A stretch of 48,097 nt of DNA from contig NZ_URDP01000014.1 in NCBI RefSeq assembly GCF_900546705.1, positions 1 to 48,097 of the forward strand, in the 5' to 3' direction. Origin of the DNA: an uncultured Oscillibacter sp. (GTDB lineage: Bacteria; Bacillota; Clostridia; Oscillospirales; Oscillospiraceae). Below are positions 1 through 9,574 of this stretch, piece after piece. The stretch's first letter is position 1, and the number at the start of each line of letters is the position of its first letter. The position numbers and the translations under genes are program-made. The notes beneath the pieces are model-generated. The model saw only the letters and a program-made list of their open reading frames with translations, did not search any database and had not been told where the DNA came from.

Positions 1-1282
<1,282 letters not shown>

Positions 1283-1283
<1 letters not shown>

Positions 1284-2347
1284 TACAGCGCACCGCCTTT
1301 CATCACATTCATAAACCGGTCAAAGAGGAACGAGGTATCCTTGGGGCCGGTGCACGCCTCCGGGTGGAACTGCACTGTAAAGGCCCGCAGTTCCGGGTAG
1401 TCGATGCCCTCACAGGTGCCGTCGTTGGCGTTGAAGAAGGACACCCGGCCGGCTTGGATGGTCTCGCCGTCCACGGCGTAGCCGTGGTTCTGGCTGGTGA
1501 TGTACGTCCGCTTCCCGGCCGTCTCCCGCACCGGCTGGTTCACGCCCCGGTGGCCGTACTTGAGCTTGTAGGTGCTGCCGCCGGCGGCCAGGGCCATCAG
1601 CTGGTGACCCAGGCAGATGCCGAAGACGGGCACTTTGCCCAGGAGCTTTTGGATCTGGTCAATTTCAAAGGTATTCTCCGCCGGGTCGCCGGGGCCGTTG
1701 GAGAGCATGACGCCGTCGGGATCGGCGGCCAGCACCTCCTCGGCCGTCACGGAGGCAGGCAGCACCGTCACCGTGCAGCCCCGCTTCTGAAGCTCCCGGA
1801 CAATGTTGCGCTTGGCGCCGTAGTCAATGAGGCTGACGCGGAAGCGCTCTTCCCCCGCCGCCGGGTGGACAGAGGGTTCGCGGCAGGTCACCGCACGCAC
1901 CACACCGGTGACGGTGTACGTCTCCACGGGCTTGAGGTCCTCCGGCACCGCGTCACAGATGGTGGCATTCATGACGCCGTGCTCCCGGATAATGCGGGTC
2001 AGCTCCCGGGTGTCCACACCCCAGAGGCCCGGCACCCCCTGCTCTTTGAGGAACGTGTCCAGGTCGCAGTCCGTGCGGAAGTTGGACGGGGTGTCACACC
2101 ACTCGCGCACCACGTAGCCCTTGACGCAGCACGCGCCCTCGAAGTCCTCCCGGATGATGCCGTAGTTGCCGATGAGGGGATACGTCTGCATGACAATCTG
2201 TCCTGCGTAGCTGGGGTCCGTCAGCGTTTCAATGTAGCCGCACATACCCGTGGTGAACACCAGTTCCCCCACGGTGTCGCCCTCCGCGCCGAACCGGATG
2301 CCCTCAAACACCCGGCCGTCCTGTAGCACCAAGTATCCTTTTTTCAT
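1283..2347 (-). CDS. carA: Carbamoyl-phosphate synthase small (glutaminase) subunit
   Basis: This 354-residue protein has the N-terminal CPSase small domain (about 1-150) and a class I glutamine amidotransferase domain (about 170-350). The nucleophile is Cys245 in GICLGHQ, and His328 and Glu330 lie in VQFHPEA, completing the triad. It hydrolyses glutamine and channels ammonia to CarB. Length is normal for the family. The gene starts the carAB operon, and a ribosome site (GGGAGG) precedes the ATG. No arginine or pyrimidine attenuator could be recognised in the short leader. The stop overlaps carB by one base. Confidence 0.97.
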
Positions 2348-2399
2348 AGCCGCCTCCCACTTCAGACCGCATTTCGTCTATTTTACTCTATTTTATGCT

Positions 2400-2428
2400 A
2401 TTATGCGTTTTTTTTCCAGTCCCGTCAA
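2400..2428 (-). promoter_or_regulatory. Candidate sigma-A promoter of carAB
   Basis: On the minus strand TTGACG (2428-2423) is followed after 17 bases by CATAAT (2405-2400), about 50 bases before the carA ATG. The downstream leader is short and A/T-rich and shows no clear stem-loop. The call rests only on the hexamers and spacing. Confidence 0.5.
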
Positions 2429-2543
2429 TGGTTTGGCGCCTTCGGACCCACAGACTTTTTCCAAAGAGGTACTACTTTTTTTGTGCATTTCCGGCAAAGG
2501 TCGACCTATCGTACCAAAAACCTCCGGGCCCCCCCTTCTTTCG

Positions 2544-2572
2544 TTGCAACTTCCCCGCTGGCAGGCTATAAT
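2544..2572 (+). promoter_or_regulatory. Sigma-A promoter of the PAS protein gene
   Basis: TTGCAA (2544-2549), a 17-base spacer and a perfect TATAAT (2567-2572) lie just before an AAGGAGG ribosome site (2591-2597) and the ATG at 2604. The predicted leader is only about 25 bases. Confidence 0.75.
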
Positions 2573-2603
2573 GAAAAAATAACCATTGGGAAGGAGGCGC
2601 GCC

Positions 2604-4877
2604 ATGGCCAAGCACCTGGAAAAATTTTCAAAGCCCTTTCAGGACAGCCGGATTCCCTTTGTGCTCACGGAGGTCATCACCGACGGAGACGGCACCATGG
2701 TGGATCTGGTATGCCGCTTTGCAAACCCTCCCGCTGCCGCGCTGCTGGGTGCAGCGCCCCAGACGCTCAAGGGCTGCCGCTTTACCAGGCTCTACCCGCC
2801 CCAGCGTCTGGCGGAGCTGGCTGCCATGCAGGCTGTGGCCTTCTCCGGCTCGGGTGCCAGCCTCACATTCCAGTCTGCCACCGGCACCACGCTGCAGGTC
2901 ACCTGCTACCAGGTCATGTACGGTGTGGTGGCCTGTGTGCTGGAGGCCCGGGACGCCCCGGCATCAGAGACGCCAGCCCTGCCGCCGGACGCCTTCCCCT
3001 GCGCCGCCTGTGTACTGGAGCTGAGCCGCCGTGGGCTGCGGTGCCTGTCGTTCAACCAGCACCTGTGCCGGCTGACCGGCTGGAGTCAGCGGGAACTGTA
3101 CGACCGCTTTTCCCAGGATTTCTCCGCGCTGATCCACTCCGGGGACTGGCCGGCGCTGCTCCAGTCACTGCTGGACGCTCCCGCGGGAGGCGGACCCGTA
3201 TGCCAGGAGCTGCGCCTGACCTGCCGGGACGGGCAGTCGGTATGGGTGAGCTTCCGGGCACACCGCACCGCCGCAGGTACATTCTGTGCACTGCTGCCGG
3301 AGCTCCAGCCCTCCCGGGAGCACCAGGAGCAGCTGGCCCTCCGGCAGTCCCAGCTGGACAGCGCCAGGGCGCAGCTGTCCGCCCTGCTGCACACCCTGCC
3401 CGGCGCGTTTTTGCTGGCACGCTGTCTGCCGGACGCATCCCCGGAGATCATGGCGGTCAGTGACCGCCTGGCACAGCTTTTGGAGTATCCGGCGCAGGAA
3501 TTGATCCGGCAGCTGAACCTGGACCCGTTTTTCTGCATCCCCGCCCAGCAGCGGGAAGAGCTGGAGGCATCGCTGGTCCGGGGCCGGGTCATGGGGCTTC
3601 CCTTCCGGCAGCTGTGCCCCGTCCGCACCGGTACCGGCCGCCTTTTGCAGCTGGTGCTGGAGGGCACCTGGCGTCCGGACGGGCAGGATGGCGCAGAGCT
3701 GTACCTGACCTGCGGGGACCGGACGGAGGAACAGCAGACCCAATCTGAGCTCCGGCTGCGCACCCAGCTGTGCGACCTGCTGCTGGACCGCTCCCAGATC
3801 ATCAGCCTGGACTACCTGCCCGGCGAGGACGTGGCCCATGTGGAGACCTATGACGGCGGCGGACACCGGTCCACCCGCCGGATTGAGGCATATCTTTCCT
3901 ATCTGGAGGATGCCCCGGTGATCCACCCCGACGACCGGCGCCGGCTGATCAGCGCCCTGCGGCGGGCCTGCGCCCACCCCGGCACCGGTGCCCTGGAATA
4001 CCGGGGCAACTACGACGGTCGGGGCTGGAGATGGTTCCGGGTGTCCCTGGTGAGCCTGTTTGACGCCAAGGGCGACGTATACGGGCTTCTGGGCAAGGCC
4101 GAGGACATCTCCGACCGCAAGGCCGCCGCCCTGCGGTTTCAGACGCTGTCGGACCGATACAAGGCGGTGCCGCCGGGGACGCTGGTGTTCATCCGTCTGG
4201 ATCTGACCGCCGGCCGCATCCTGGATGCCCAGGGGGAAAATGACCACCTGCTGGGTGTGGTGTTTGCCAACTCCGCTGAGGCCAGCCTGCGCCACCTTCG
4301 TCGGATTATCCCCGACCGGACACAGCGGGCGGAATTCGCCCGCCGCTTTACCCCTACCGCCCTGATGGAGTCCTTTGCCCATGGCCAGTCCCACTATGAT
4401 TTGGAACATCGCCTGCGTGTGGAGGCAGGAGAACTCTGGGTGCACACCACCCTGGAGATGGCGGAAAATCCCGACAGCCGGCATGTGGAGCTTTTCTGCG
4501 CCGTTGCGGACGTGGACAGCCGGTGCCGGGAGAGCGCCCTTTTGACGGCACTGGCCCGGCGGGACTATGCTGCGTTGGTGACTGTGGACGTGGCCGACGG
4601 CAGCTGCCGGGTCTACGGCCCCGGCGGGCTGTTTCCGGCAGGAGCCTCCTTTGATGCTGTGGCCGCCCGCCAGCTGCGGAATCTGCCTCCCACACCGCAG
4701 CGGACTGCCCTGCGCCGGGCACTGCGTGTAGAGACAATTCTGTCCCGTCTGCGGGAATCCCCTGTCTATCGGCTGGACTGTCCGCCCCGGGAGGTAGGCG
4801 GGCCGCCGGGCCGGGTTTGCTGTTCCTTCCTGGACGAGGAACGGAAAACCCTGCTCATTACGCTGGAATACCCATAA
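2604..4877 (+). CDS. Multi-PAS sensory protein without a recognisable output domain
   Basis: The 757-residue protein appears to be almost entirely PAS-type modules. Likely modules are near residues 10-120, 125-235, 265-380, 385-510 and 515-640, joined by helical linkers such as EHQEQLALRQSQLDSARAQL. EDISDRKAA is the usual PAS/PAC exit sequence. The closing 120 residues look like another degenerate PAS-like piece. No HATPase, GGDEF, EAL, HTH, methyl-accepting or membrane segment was seen, so the signal output is unknown; the modules resemble those that precede GGDEF domains in clostridial diguanylate cyclases. The start is the ATG at 2604, six bases after AAGGAGG, rather than an upstream TTG at 2586. 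It is a single-gene unit with its own promoter and terminator. It could be a partner of a separate kinase or a remnant of a larger sensor. Confidence 0.75.
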   Translation: MAKHLEKFSKPFQDSRIPFVLTEVITDGDGTMVDLVCRFANPPAAALLGAAPQTLKGCRFTRLYPPQRLAELAAMQAVAFSGSGASLTFQSATGTTLQVTCYQVMYGVVACVLEARDAPASETPALPPDAFPCAACVLELSRRGLRCLSFNQHLCRLTGWSQRELYDRFSQDFSALIHSGDWPALLQSLLDAPAGGGPVCQELRLTCRDGQSVWVSFRAHRTAAGTFCALLPELQPSREHQEQLALRQSQLDSARAQLSALLHTLPGAFLLARCLPDASPEIMAVSDRLAQLLEYPAQELIRQLNLDPFFCIPAQQREELEASLVRGRVMGLPFRQLCPVRTGTGRLLQLVLEGTWRPDGQDGAELYLTCGDRTEEQQTQSELRLRTQLCDLLLDRSQIISLDYLPGEDVAHVETYDGGGHRSTRRIEAYLSYLEDAPVIHPDDRRRLISALRRACAHPGTGALEYRGNYDGRGWRWFRVSLVSLFDAKGDVYGLLGKAEDISDRKAAALRFQTLSDRYKAVPPGTLVFIRLDLTAGRILDAQGENDHLLGVVFANSAEASLRHLRRIIPDRTQRAEFARRFTPTALMESFAHGQSHYDLEHRLRVEAGELWVHTTLEMAENPDSRHVELFCAVADVDSRCRESALLTALARRDYAALVTVDVADGSCRVYGPGGLFPAGASFDAVAARQLRNLPPTPQRTALRRALRVETILSRLRESPVYRLDCPPREVGGPPGRVCCSFLDEERKTLLITLEYP

Positions 4878-4881
4878 AAAA

Positions 4882-4909
4882 GCGCCGGAGAAATCTCTCC
4901 GGCGCTTTT
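4882..4909. terminator. Rho-independent terminator, probably bidirectional
   Basis: A perfect 10-bp stem GCGCCGGAGA / TCTCCGGCGC (4882-4891 with 4896-4905) has a four-base loop, T4 on the right and A-rich sequence on the left. It closes the PAS gene and could also stop transcription arriving from lepA on the other strand. Confidence 0.85.
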
Positions 4910-4912
4910 CCT

Positions 4913-4991
4913 CTATTCGTTCAGCTTCAGCGCGGCCCAAAATGCCTCCGTCGGGATCTGCACCGACCCCAGGGACCGCATCTTCTTTTTG
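4913..4991 (-). pseudogene. 3' tail of a second, diverged lepA
   Basis: These 79 bases align without gaps to the last 79 bases of the intact lepA (5191-5269), with 8 differences by eye. In the lepA frame they encode KKKMRSLGSVQIPTEAF, then WAALKLNE and a stop, against LAVLKLDE in the intact gene. Five differences are silent (one in the stop codon) and three change residues (W/L, A/V, N/D). Homology ends abruptly at 4991. There is no start codon or ribosome site, so this is a fragment, not a gene. Its plausible protein variation suggests it comes from another lepA that was once functional. Confidence 0.8.
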
Positions 4992-4992
4992 T

Positions 4993-5165
4993 CCCGCCGG
5001 ATATACTATCCGCCGGGAGACCTATTTTTACCTGCGCGGCGGAAGTGAATTCCGCCTGCGCCACGGCCCAGGCCGCTCTCTCTTGGCTTTCAGCCAATTC
5101 ACCTTGAGGTTTTCGCTCCAGTGAAAACGCTTGTACGGCGCATTGCGCCGCCCCGCGCTGCGGGG
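4993..5165. repeat. Array of seven consecutive small hairpins between lepA and its tail copy
   Basis: Seven short inverted repeats follow one another: 4993-5017 (11-bp arms, one mismatch), 5034-5061 (GGCGGAA / TTCCGCC plus GCGC / GCGC), 5064-5075 (CGGCC / GGCCG), 5083-5097 (TTGGCT / AGCCAA), 5109-5128 (GTTTTC / GAAAAC), 5136-5150 (CGGCGC / GCGCCG) and 5151-5165 (CCCCGC / GCGGGG). The region is not convincingly coding: a short minus-strand frame runs through it but has no ribosome site or recognisable product. It could be a dispersed palindromic repeat (REP/ERIC-like), a structured RNA, or the end of a non-autonomous mobile element. Only one copy is in this window. Confidence 0.6.
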
Positions 5166-5190
5166 CCCCGGGCAAAATGAAGATGCCCCT

Positions 5191-6996
5191 TTACTCGTCC
5201 AGCTTCAGCACCGCCAAAAATGCCTCTGTGGGGATCTGCACCGACCCCAGGGACCGCATCTTCTTTTTGCCCTCTTTCTGCTTTTCCAGCAGCTTCTTTT
5301 TCCGGGTGATATCACCGCCGTAGCACTTGGCCAGCACGTCCTTGCGCATAGCCTTGACGGTCTCCCTGGCAATGACCCGGCCACCGATGGCCGCCTGGAC
5401 GGGCACCTCGAACAGCTGACGGGGAATGTTCTCCTTGAGCTTTTCGCAAAGCCGCCGGGCCCGGGGGTAAGCCTTGTCCTTGTGGGCAATAAAGCTCAGG
5501 GCGTCCACACCTTCGCCGTTGAGCTTCATGTCCACCTTCACCAGCTCGCTGGGGCGGTAGCCGGAGAGCTCATAGTCCAGCGACGCATAGCCCTTGGTAT
5601 TGGCCTTCAGGGCATCGAAGAAGTCATAGATGATCTCGTTCAGGGGCATCTGATAGTGCAGCTCCACCAGGTTGGTATCCAGGTACTGCATGTCCTTGAA
5701 CTCGCCCCGGCGGTCCTGGCACATGGGCATAATATTGCCCACATACTCGTTGGGGGCAATGATGGAGACCTTCACATAGGGCTCCTCCGCGTGCTCAATG
5801 GTTGCGGGGTCCGGGTAGTTGTGGGGATTGTCCACCTTGACCATGGTGCCGTCCGTCTTGTAGACGTGGTAGATGACCGAGGGCAGCGTGGTCACCAGAT
5901 CCAGGTCGAACTCCCGCTCCAGCCGCTCCTGGATGACTTCCATGTGGAGCATCCCCAAAAAGCCGCAGCGGAAGCCAAAGCCCAATGCCACGGAGGATTC
6001 CGGCTCAAAGCTCAGCGACGCGTCGTTGAGCTGGAGCTTTTCCAGCGCGTCCCGCAGGTCCGGGTACTTGGACCCGTCCTCGGTATAGATGCCGCAGTAG
6101 ACCATGGGCTGCACAGGCCGGTAGCCGGGCAGCGCCTCCGCCGCAGGCCGGGCGGCATCGGTGACGGTATCGCCCACCCGGGTGTCCTGGACGTTTTTGA
6201 TGCTGGCGGTGAAGTAGCCCACCTCGCCGGCCTCCAGTGTTTCACAGGGCTCCATGCCCAGCGGCAGCAGATGGCCGCACTCGATAACCTGATACGTGGC
6301 GCCGGAGGCCATCATCTTCACCTGCTGGCCCACCCGCATGGTGCCCTCCATGATACGGAAGTAGACGATGACGCCCCGGTAGCTGTCATACTGGCTGTCG
6401 AAGATCAGCGCCTTCAGGGGAGCCGTCACATCGCCGGCGGGAGGCGGCACGTTTTTCACAATGTCCTCCAGCACCGCCTCAATGTTGATGCCCATTTTGG
6501 CGGAGATCTCCGGCGCGTCCATGGCGGGCAGGCCGATGATGTCCTCCACCTCGTGCTTGGCCTTCTGGGGGTCCGCCGCCGGCAGGTCGATCTTGTTGAA
6601 CACCGGCAAGATCTCCAGGTCGTGCTCCAGGGCAAGGTACGTATTGGCCAGAGTCTGGGCCTCCACGCCCTGGGTGGAATCCACCACCAGCACAGCTCCC
6701 TCGCAGGCCGCCAGGGATCGGGAGACCTCGTAGTTGAAGTCCACATGGCCCGGGGTGTCGATCAGATTGAGCTCGTAGTCCTGCCCGTCCTTGGCGTGGT
6801 AGGTCAGCCGGACGGCCCGGGCCTTGATGGTGATGCCCCGCTCCCGCTCCAGGTCCATATTGTCCAGCAGCTGGGACTCCATCTCCCGGGCGCTGACGGC
6901 GCCGCACTGTTCCAGCAGCCGGTCCGCCAGTGTGGACTTGCCATGGTCAATGTGGGCAATGATGGAAAAATTTCGAATGTTGCTTTGTTTAATCAT
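5191..6996 (-). CDS. lepA: Elongation factor 4 (back-translocating ribosomal GTPase)
   Basis: The 601-residue protein has the normal length for LepA. It carries the GTPase motifs HIDHGKST (P-loop, near residue 16), DTPGHVDF (G3) and NKIDLP (G4), followed by EF-G-like domains and the LepA-specific C-terminal domain ending KMRSLGSVQIPTEAF. LepA binds stalled ribosomes and helps initiation or back-translocation under ionic stress. The gene lies 59 bases downstream of the DHHW-like gene on the same strand and may be co-transcribed with it. Its 3' end is followed by a hairpin array and a diverged copy of its own tail. Confidence 0.97.
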   Translation of the reverse strand: MIKQSNIRNFSIIAHIDHGKSTLADRLLEQCGAVSAREMESQLLDNMDLERERGITIKARAVRLTYHAKDGQDYELNLIDTPGHVDFNYEVSRSLAACEGAVLVVDSTQGVEAQTLANTYLALEHDLEILPVFNKIDLPAADPQKAKHEVEDIIGLPAMDAPEISAKMGINIEAVLEDIVKNVPPPAGDVTAPLKALIFDSQYDSYRGVIVYFRIMEGTMRVGQQVKMMASGATYQVIECGHLLPLGMEPCETLEAGEVGYFTASIKNVQDTRVGDTVTDAARPAAEALPGYRPVQPMVYCGIYTEDGSKYPDLRDALEKLQLNDASLSFEPESSVALGFGFRCGFLGMLHMEVIQERLEREFDLDLVTTLPSVIYHVYKTDGTMVKVDNPHNYPDPATIEHAEEPYVKVSIIAPNEYVGNIMPMCQDRRGEFKDMQYLDTNLVELHYQMPLNEIIYDFFDALKANTKGYASLDYELSGYRPSELVKVDMKLNGEGVDALSFIAHKDKAYPRARRLCEKLKENIPRQLFEVPVQAAIGGRVIARETVKAMRKDVLAKCYGGDITRKKKLLEKQKEGKKKMRSLGSVQIPTEAFLAVLKLDE

Positions 6997-7055
6997 AATG
7001 CTTCAGCCTCCTTGGCAGGTCTGCGCTGACGCGCGCCGCGCCGAAAAACCAAGTC

Positions 7056-8135
7056 TCAGGCGCCGTGGGATGCATTCCAGGCAATCCAGAACGACTCATC
7101 CCAGAATTTCTCATAGTTGTAGTTTACCACAATCTCCCGCCAATTGGCGAGGATTTGGCCGATATTTTGCTCGGTCAGCCGCTCCTGGTCTGCCGCCAGC
7201 TTGTTCAGCAGGATCCGACACACAGCTCCGGAGTGGTGGACGTAGTCACAGTAGTAATCCAGATCTGTGACGATATCCTCATCCAGCAAAAATCCGTACA
7301 GGCGGACATTGTGGTAGGGCGCCAGCGTGTTCACCGCCAGCTCCAGCGCCCCGAGCATGGCGTCCGTGGTGCCCTGACGGGCAGCCTTGTCCCAGAAGAG
7401 GATGCTGTAGGGTGGGAAGAAGATGTCAAATTCCGTATCCGGATGGGACTGCACCCAATCCTCCACCACCGCCAGATTGTCCTCCGCCGCGGACAGATAG
7501 GCATCCTGCGGCAGGATCTCCGCCGTCTGCTCCGGCCGTTCATAGTTTTCCAGAGCCGTCATGTGGTTCCACCAGACGCCCTCGTCCCAGGTGAAGCCCT
7601 CGTCCAGGGTCTGTCCGGTGCCCCACTGGCGTGCCATCAGGGTGTAAAAGCTGTAATACAGCGTGTCCTTGTTGAGAAGATACCGCACGTCATCCAGCGG
7701 ATTGACGTTGTAGAGATAGCCGGGCATGGCGCCGGTGAGGCCGCTCTCGTCCCGCACCAGGATGTTCAGATCCAGGCCGAAGATCACCCGCCGCGGGTTT
7801 TGCCTGCGGAAGAGCAGCTCCATCACCTGGTCAAATTCGCTCAGGTACCCGTCGGGGATGGTGATGCGCAGTCCGGTGCCGCCGAAGGTGTCGCCGACCC
7901 AGGAGGCACGGTAGTTAGCCGCCATGGAGGTGCCCAGCAGCACCGTGTCCGCCTCCACATTTTTTACCAGGCCCGCCGCCTGATAGCGCTCGCTGAAAAA
8001 CACCGGCTCCCAGTCCTCCGGCATCCGGTAATACAGGCAGGGGTCCACCGCATACACCACGGCGGCACACACCGCCAGCAGCGCCAAAAGCGCCGCCACA
8101 AGGCCGCAGACCCAGCGTCGATATGCTTGTTTCAT
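7056..8135 (-). CDS. DHHW / AlgJ-AlgX-like membrane-anchored acylation partner
   Basis: The 359-residue protein starts MKQAYRRWVC, followed by one hydrophobic segment (about 11-30) that should anchor it with the bulk outside. The extracellular part has LLGTSMAANY (Ser70, nucleophile-type GTS) and DYVHHSG near residue 305, the arrangement of SGNH-like DHHW/AlgJ/AlgX proteins that transfer acyl groups delivered by an MBOAT protein. The ATG at 8135 follows a GGAGG site and lies 10 bases after the MBOAT stop. The most likely job is O-acetylation of a wall or capsular polymer; the polymer cannot be told from sequence. No polymer-synthesis genes adjoin. Confidence 0.8.
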   Translation of the reverse strand: MKQAYRRWVCGLVAALLALLAVCAAVVYAVDPCLYYRMPEDWEPVFFSERYQAAGLVKNVEADTVLLGTSMAANYRASWVGDTFGGTGLRITIPDGYLSEFDQVMELLFRRQNPRRVIFGLDLNILVRDESGLTGAMPGYLYNVNPLDDVRYLLNKDTLYYSFYTLMARQWGTGQTLDEGFTWDEGVWWNHMTALENYERPEQTAEILPQDAYLSAAEDNLAVVEDWVQSHPDTEFDIFFPPYSILFWDKAARQGTTDAMLGALELAVNTLAPYHNVRLYGFLLDEDIVTDLDYYCDYVHHSGAVCRILLNKLAADQERLTEQNIGQILANWREIVVNYNYEKFWDESFWIAWNASHGA

Positions 8136-8145
8136 GGCGGCCTCC

Positions 8146-9573
8146 TCAGAAATTGGAATAGATAAAGGTGGTGATCCCGGTAAAGGACAGGATAGACCAG
8201 GCAAGTCCCAGCGTCAGCAGGGCTCCCTGCCAGACGGTGGGCCGGAACCGGTCCATTTGGGCCGCGGCATTCCGGGGCCACAGAGCCGCCAGCAGTCCGA
8301 TGCCGTACAGTCCCGCCAGACGGACCGTGTCCTCCCAGGCCGCCGCGCCGGAAATCAGGATCTCCGCCGCGCTGGTCTCCTTGGAGAAAAGCCCCGTCAG
8401 CAGCCAGCTCTCCGGTCCGGAGAATCCGCCGGTTACGGCCCGGCCCAGCAGCTCCAGCGCCCCGGAAAAATCCGGTGCCCGGAAAAATACCCAGGCCACG
8501 TTCACAAAGAGGAATGTCATACACCACCGCAGCCACCGGGGCAGCTTATCCCGGCCGGGCCCCCACACCCGCTCGATCACCTGGCCCAGGCCATGGAGCA
8601 GCCCCCAGACAATGAACGTCCATCCCGCTCCGTGCCAGAGCCCGCTGACAAGGAAGATGGCCAGGATGTTGCAGTACGTGCGCACCGTCCCCCTCCGGCT
8701 GCCGCCCAAGGGGAAATACACGCACTCCCGCAGAAAGCTGGTGAGGGTGATGTGCCAGCGCTTCCAGAACTCTCCCACGGAGAGGCTGCGATAGGGGGAG
8801 TTGAAGTTCACCGGCAGCCGCAGTCCCAGCAGCCGGGCAAGCCCTGCGGCAATGTCACAGTATCCGGAAAAATCAAAGTACAGCTGCAGGGTATAGCCCA
8901 GAATCACCAGCCAGGCCGCCGGGGCGCTCAGGTCCGCCAGCTGCGCCCAGCCGTTGTTCACCACCACGCCGAAGGGGTCCGCCAGCAGCACCTTCTTGAT
9001 GGTGCCCACGGCGATGGCATACACGCCCGCCGCCGCGTCCTCCCAATCCGGGTGCAGAAAGCGCCCCTCCGTCAGCTGAGGAAAAAAGTTCTGCGGCTTG
9101 AGGATAGGTCCGGACGTGACGGTGGGGAAAAAGAAGTCATAGAGCAGGAAACTGCCGGTGTCCGCCGGCCGGAAGGCCCCGGTATAGACCTCCTTGATGC
9201 ACCAGATCTGCTGAAAGGTGAAAAAGCTCAGTCCCAGGGGAGCCCACCCAAGATCCACGGCGCCGCCGGTGAAAAAGCCGGTGTATTTAAACACCAGCAG
9301 CACCGCCGCATGCCAGACGATGGCCCCGGCAGCCACGGCCCGGCGCCGTTTCTCCGGTTTGCCGTCGGTCAGGTACCGCACCGCCCCCACAGTGACGGCA
9401 GCGCCTGCCAGGAGCACCAAAAGCGCCGCCCAGCCGCCGCCCAGCACGTAGAACACAAGGCACAGCACGCTCAGCGCCGCCTGCCCCCATCGGAGATTCC
9501 GGCTTCCCAGAGGCAGACACACGCCCAGGGTCACAGCCAAAAACGCCAGGAAGGAAAGGGATTGAAAACTCAT
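8146..9573 (-). CDS. MBOAT family membrane O-acyltransferase (AlgI/DltB-like)
   Basis: This 475-residue polytopic membrane protein shows the MBOAT hallmarks: YFDFSGYCDIA (about 232-242), EFWKRWHITLT (268-278) and SGLWHGAGWTF (310-320), where His314 is the expected catalytic histidine. AlgI-like proteins move an acyl group across the membrane to a partner such as the neighbouring DHHW-like protein. The ATG at 9573 is one base after the stop of the XRE gene, with its ribosome site (AGGAG) inside that gene's last codons, so it is tightly coupled. Confidence 0.92.
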   Translation of the reverse strand: MSFQSLSFLAFLAVTLGVCLPLGSRNLRWGQAALSVLCLVFYVLGGGWAALLVLLAGAAVTVGAVRYLTDGKPEKRRRAVAAGAIVWHAAVLLVFKYTGFFTGGAVDLGWAPLGLSFFTFQQIWCIKEVYTGAFRPADTGSFLLYDFFFPTVTSGPILKPQNFFPQLTEGRFLHPDWEDAAAGVYAIAVGTIKKVLLADPFGVVVNNGWAQLADLSAPAAWLVILGYTLQLYFDFSGYCDIAAGLARLLGLRLPVNFNSPYRSLSVGEFWKRWHITLTSFLRECVYFPLGGSRRGTVRTYCNILAIFLVSGLWHGAGWTFIVWGLLHGLGQVIERVWGPGRDKLPRWLRWCMTFLFVNVAWVFFRAPDFSGALELLGRAVTGGFSGPESWLLTGLFSKETSAAEILISGAAAWEDTVRLAGLYGIGLLAALWPRNAAAQMDRFRPTVWQGALLTLGLAWSILSFTGITTFIYSNF

Positions 9574-9574
9574 C

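Noticed and set aside
2495..2505. The 11-base word CAAAGGTCGAC also found at 31708-31718, both in intergenic DNA
   Set aside because: The surrounding sequence does not align and a match of this length between two intergenic stretches is only mildly unlikely; no regulator can be linked to it.
4993..5165. Reading the hairpin array as a CRISPR array or as a gene
   Set aside because: The hairpins differ from each other in sequence and length, so there are no identical repeats with spacers. The open frame across it has no ribosome site and runs into the lepA tail out of frame.
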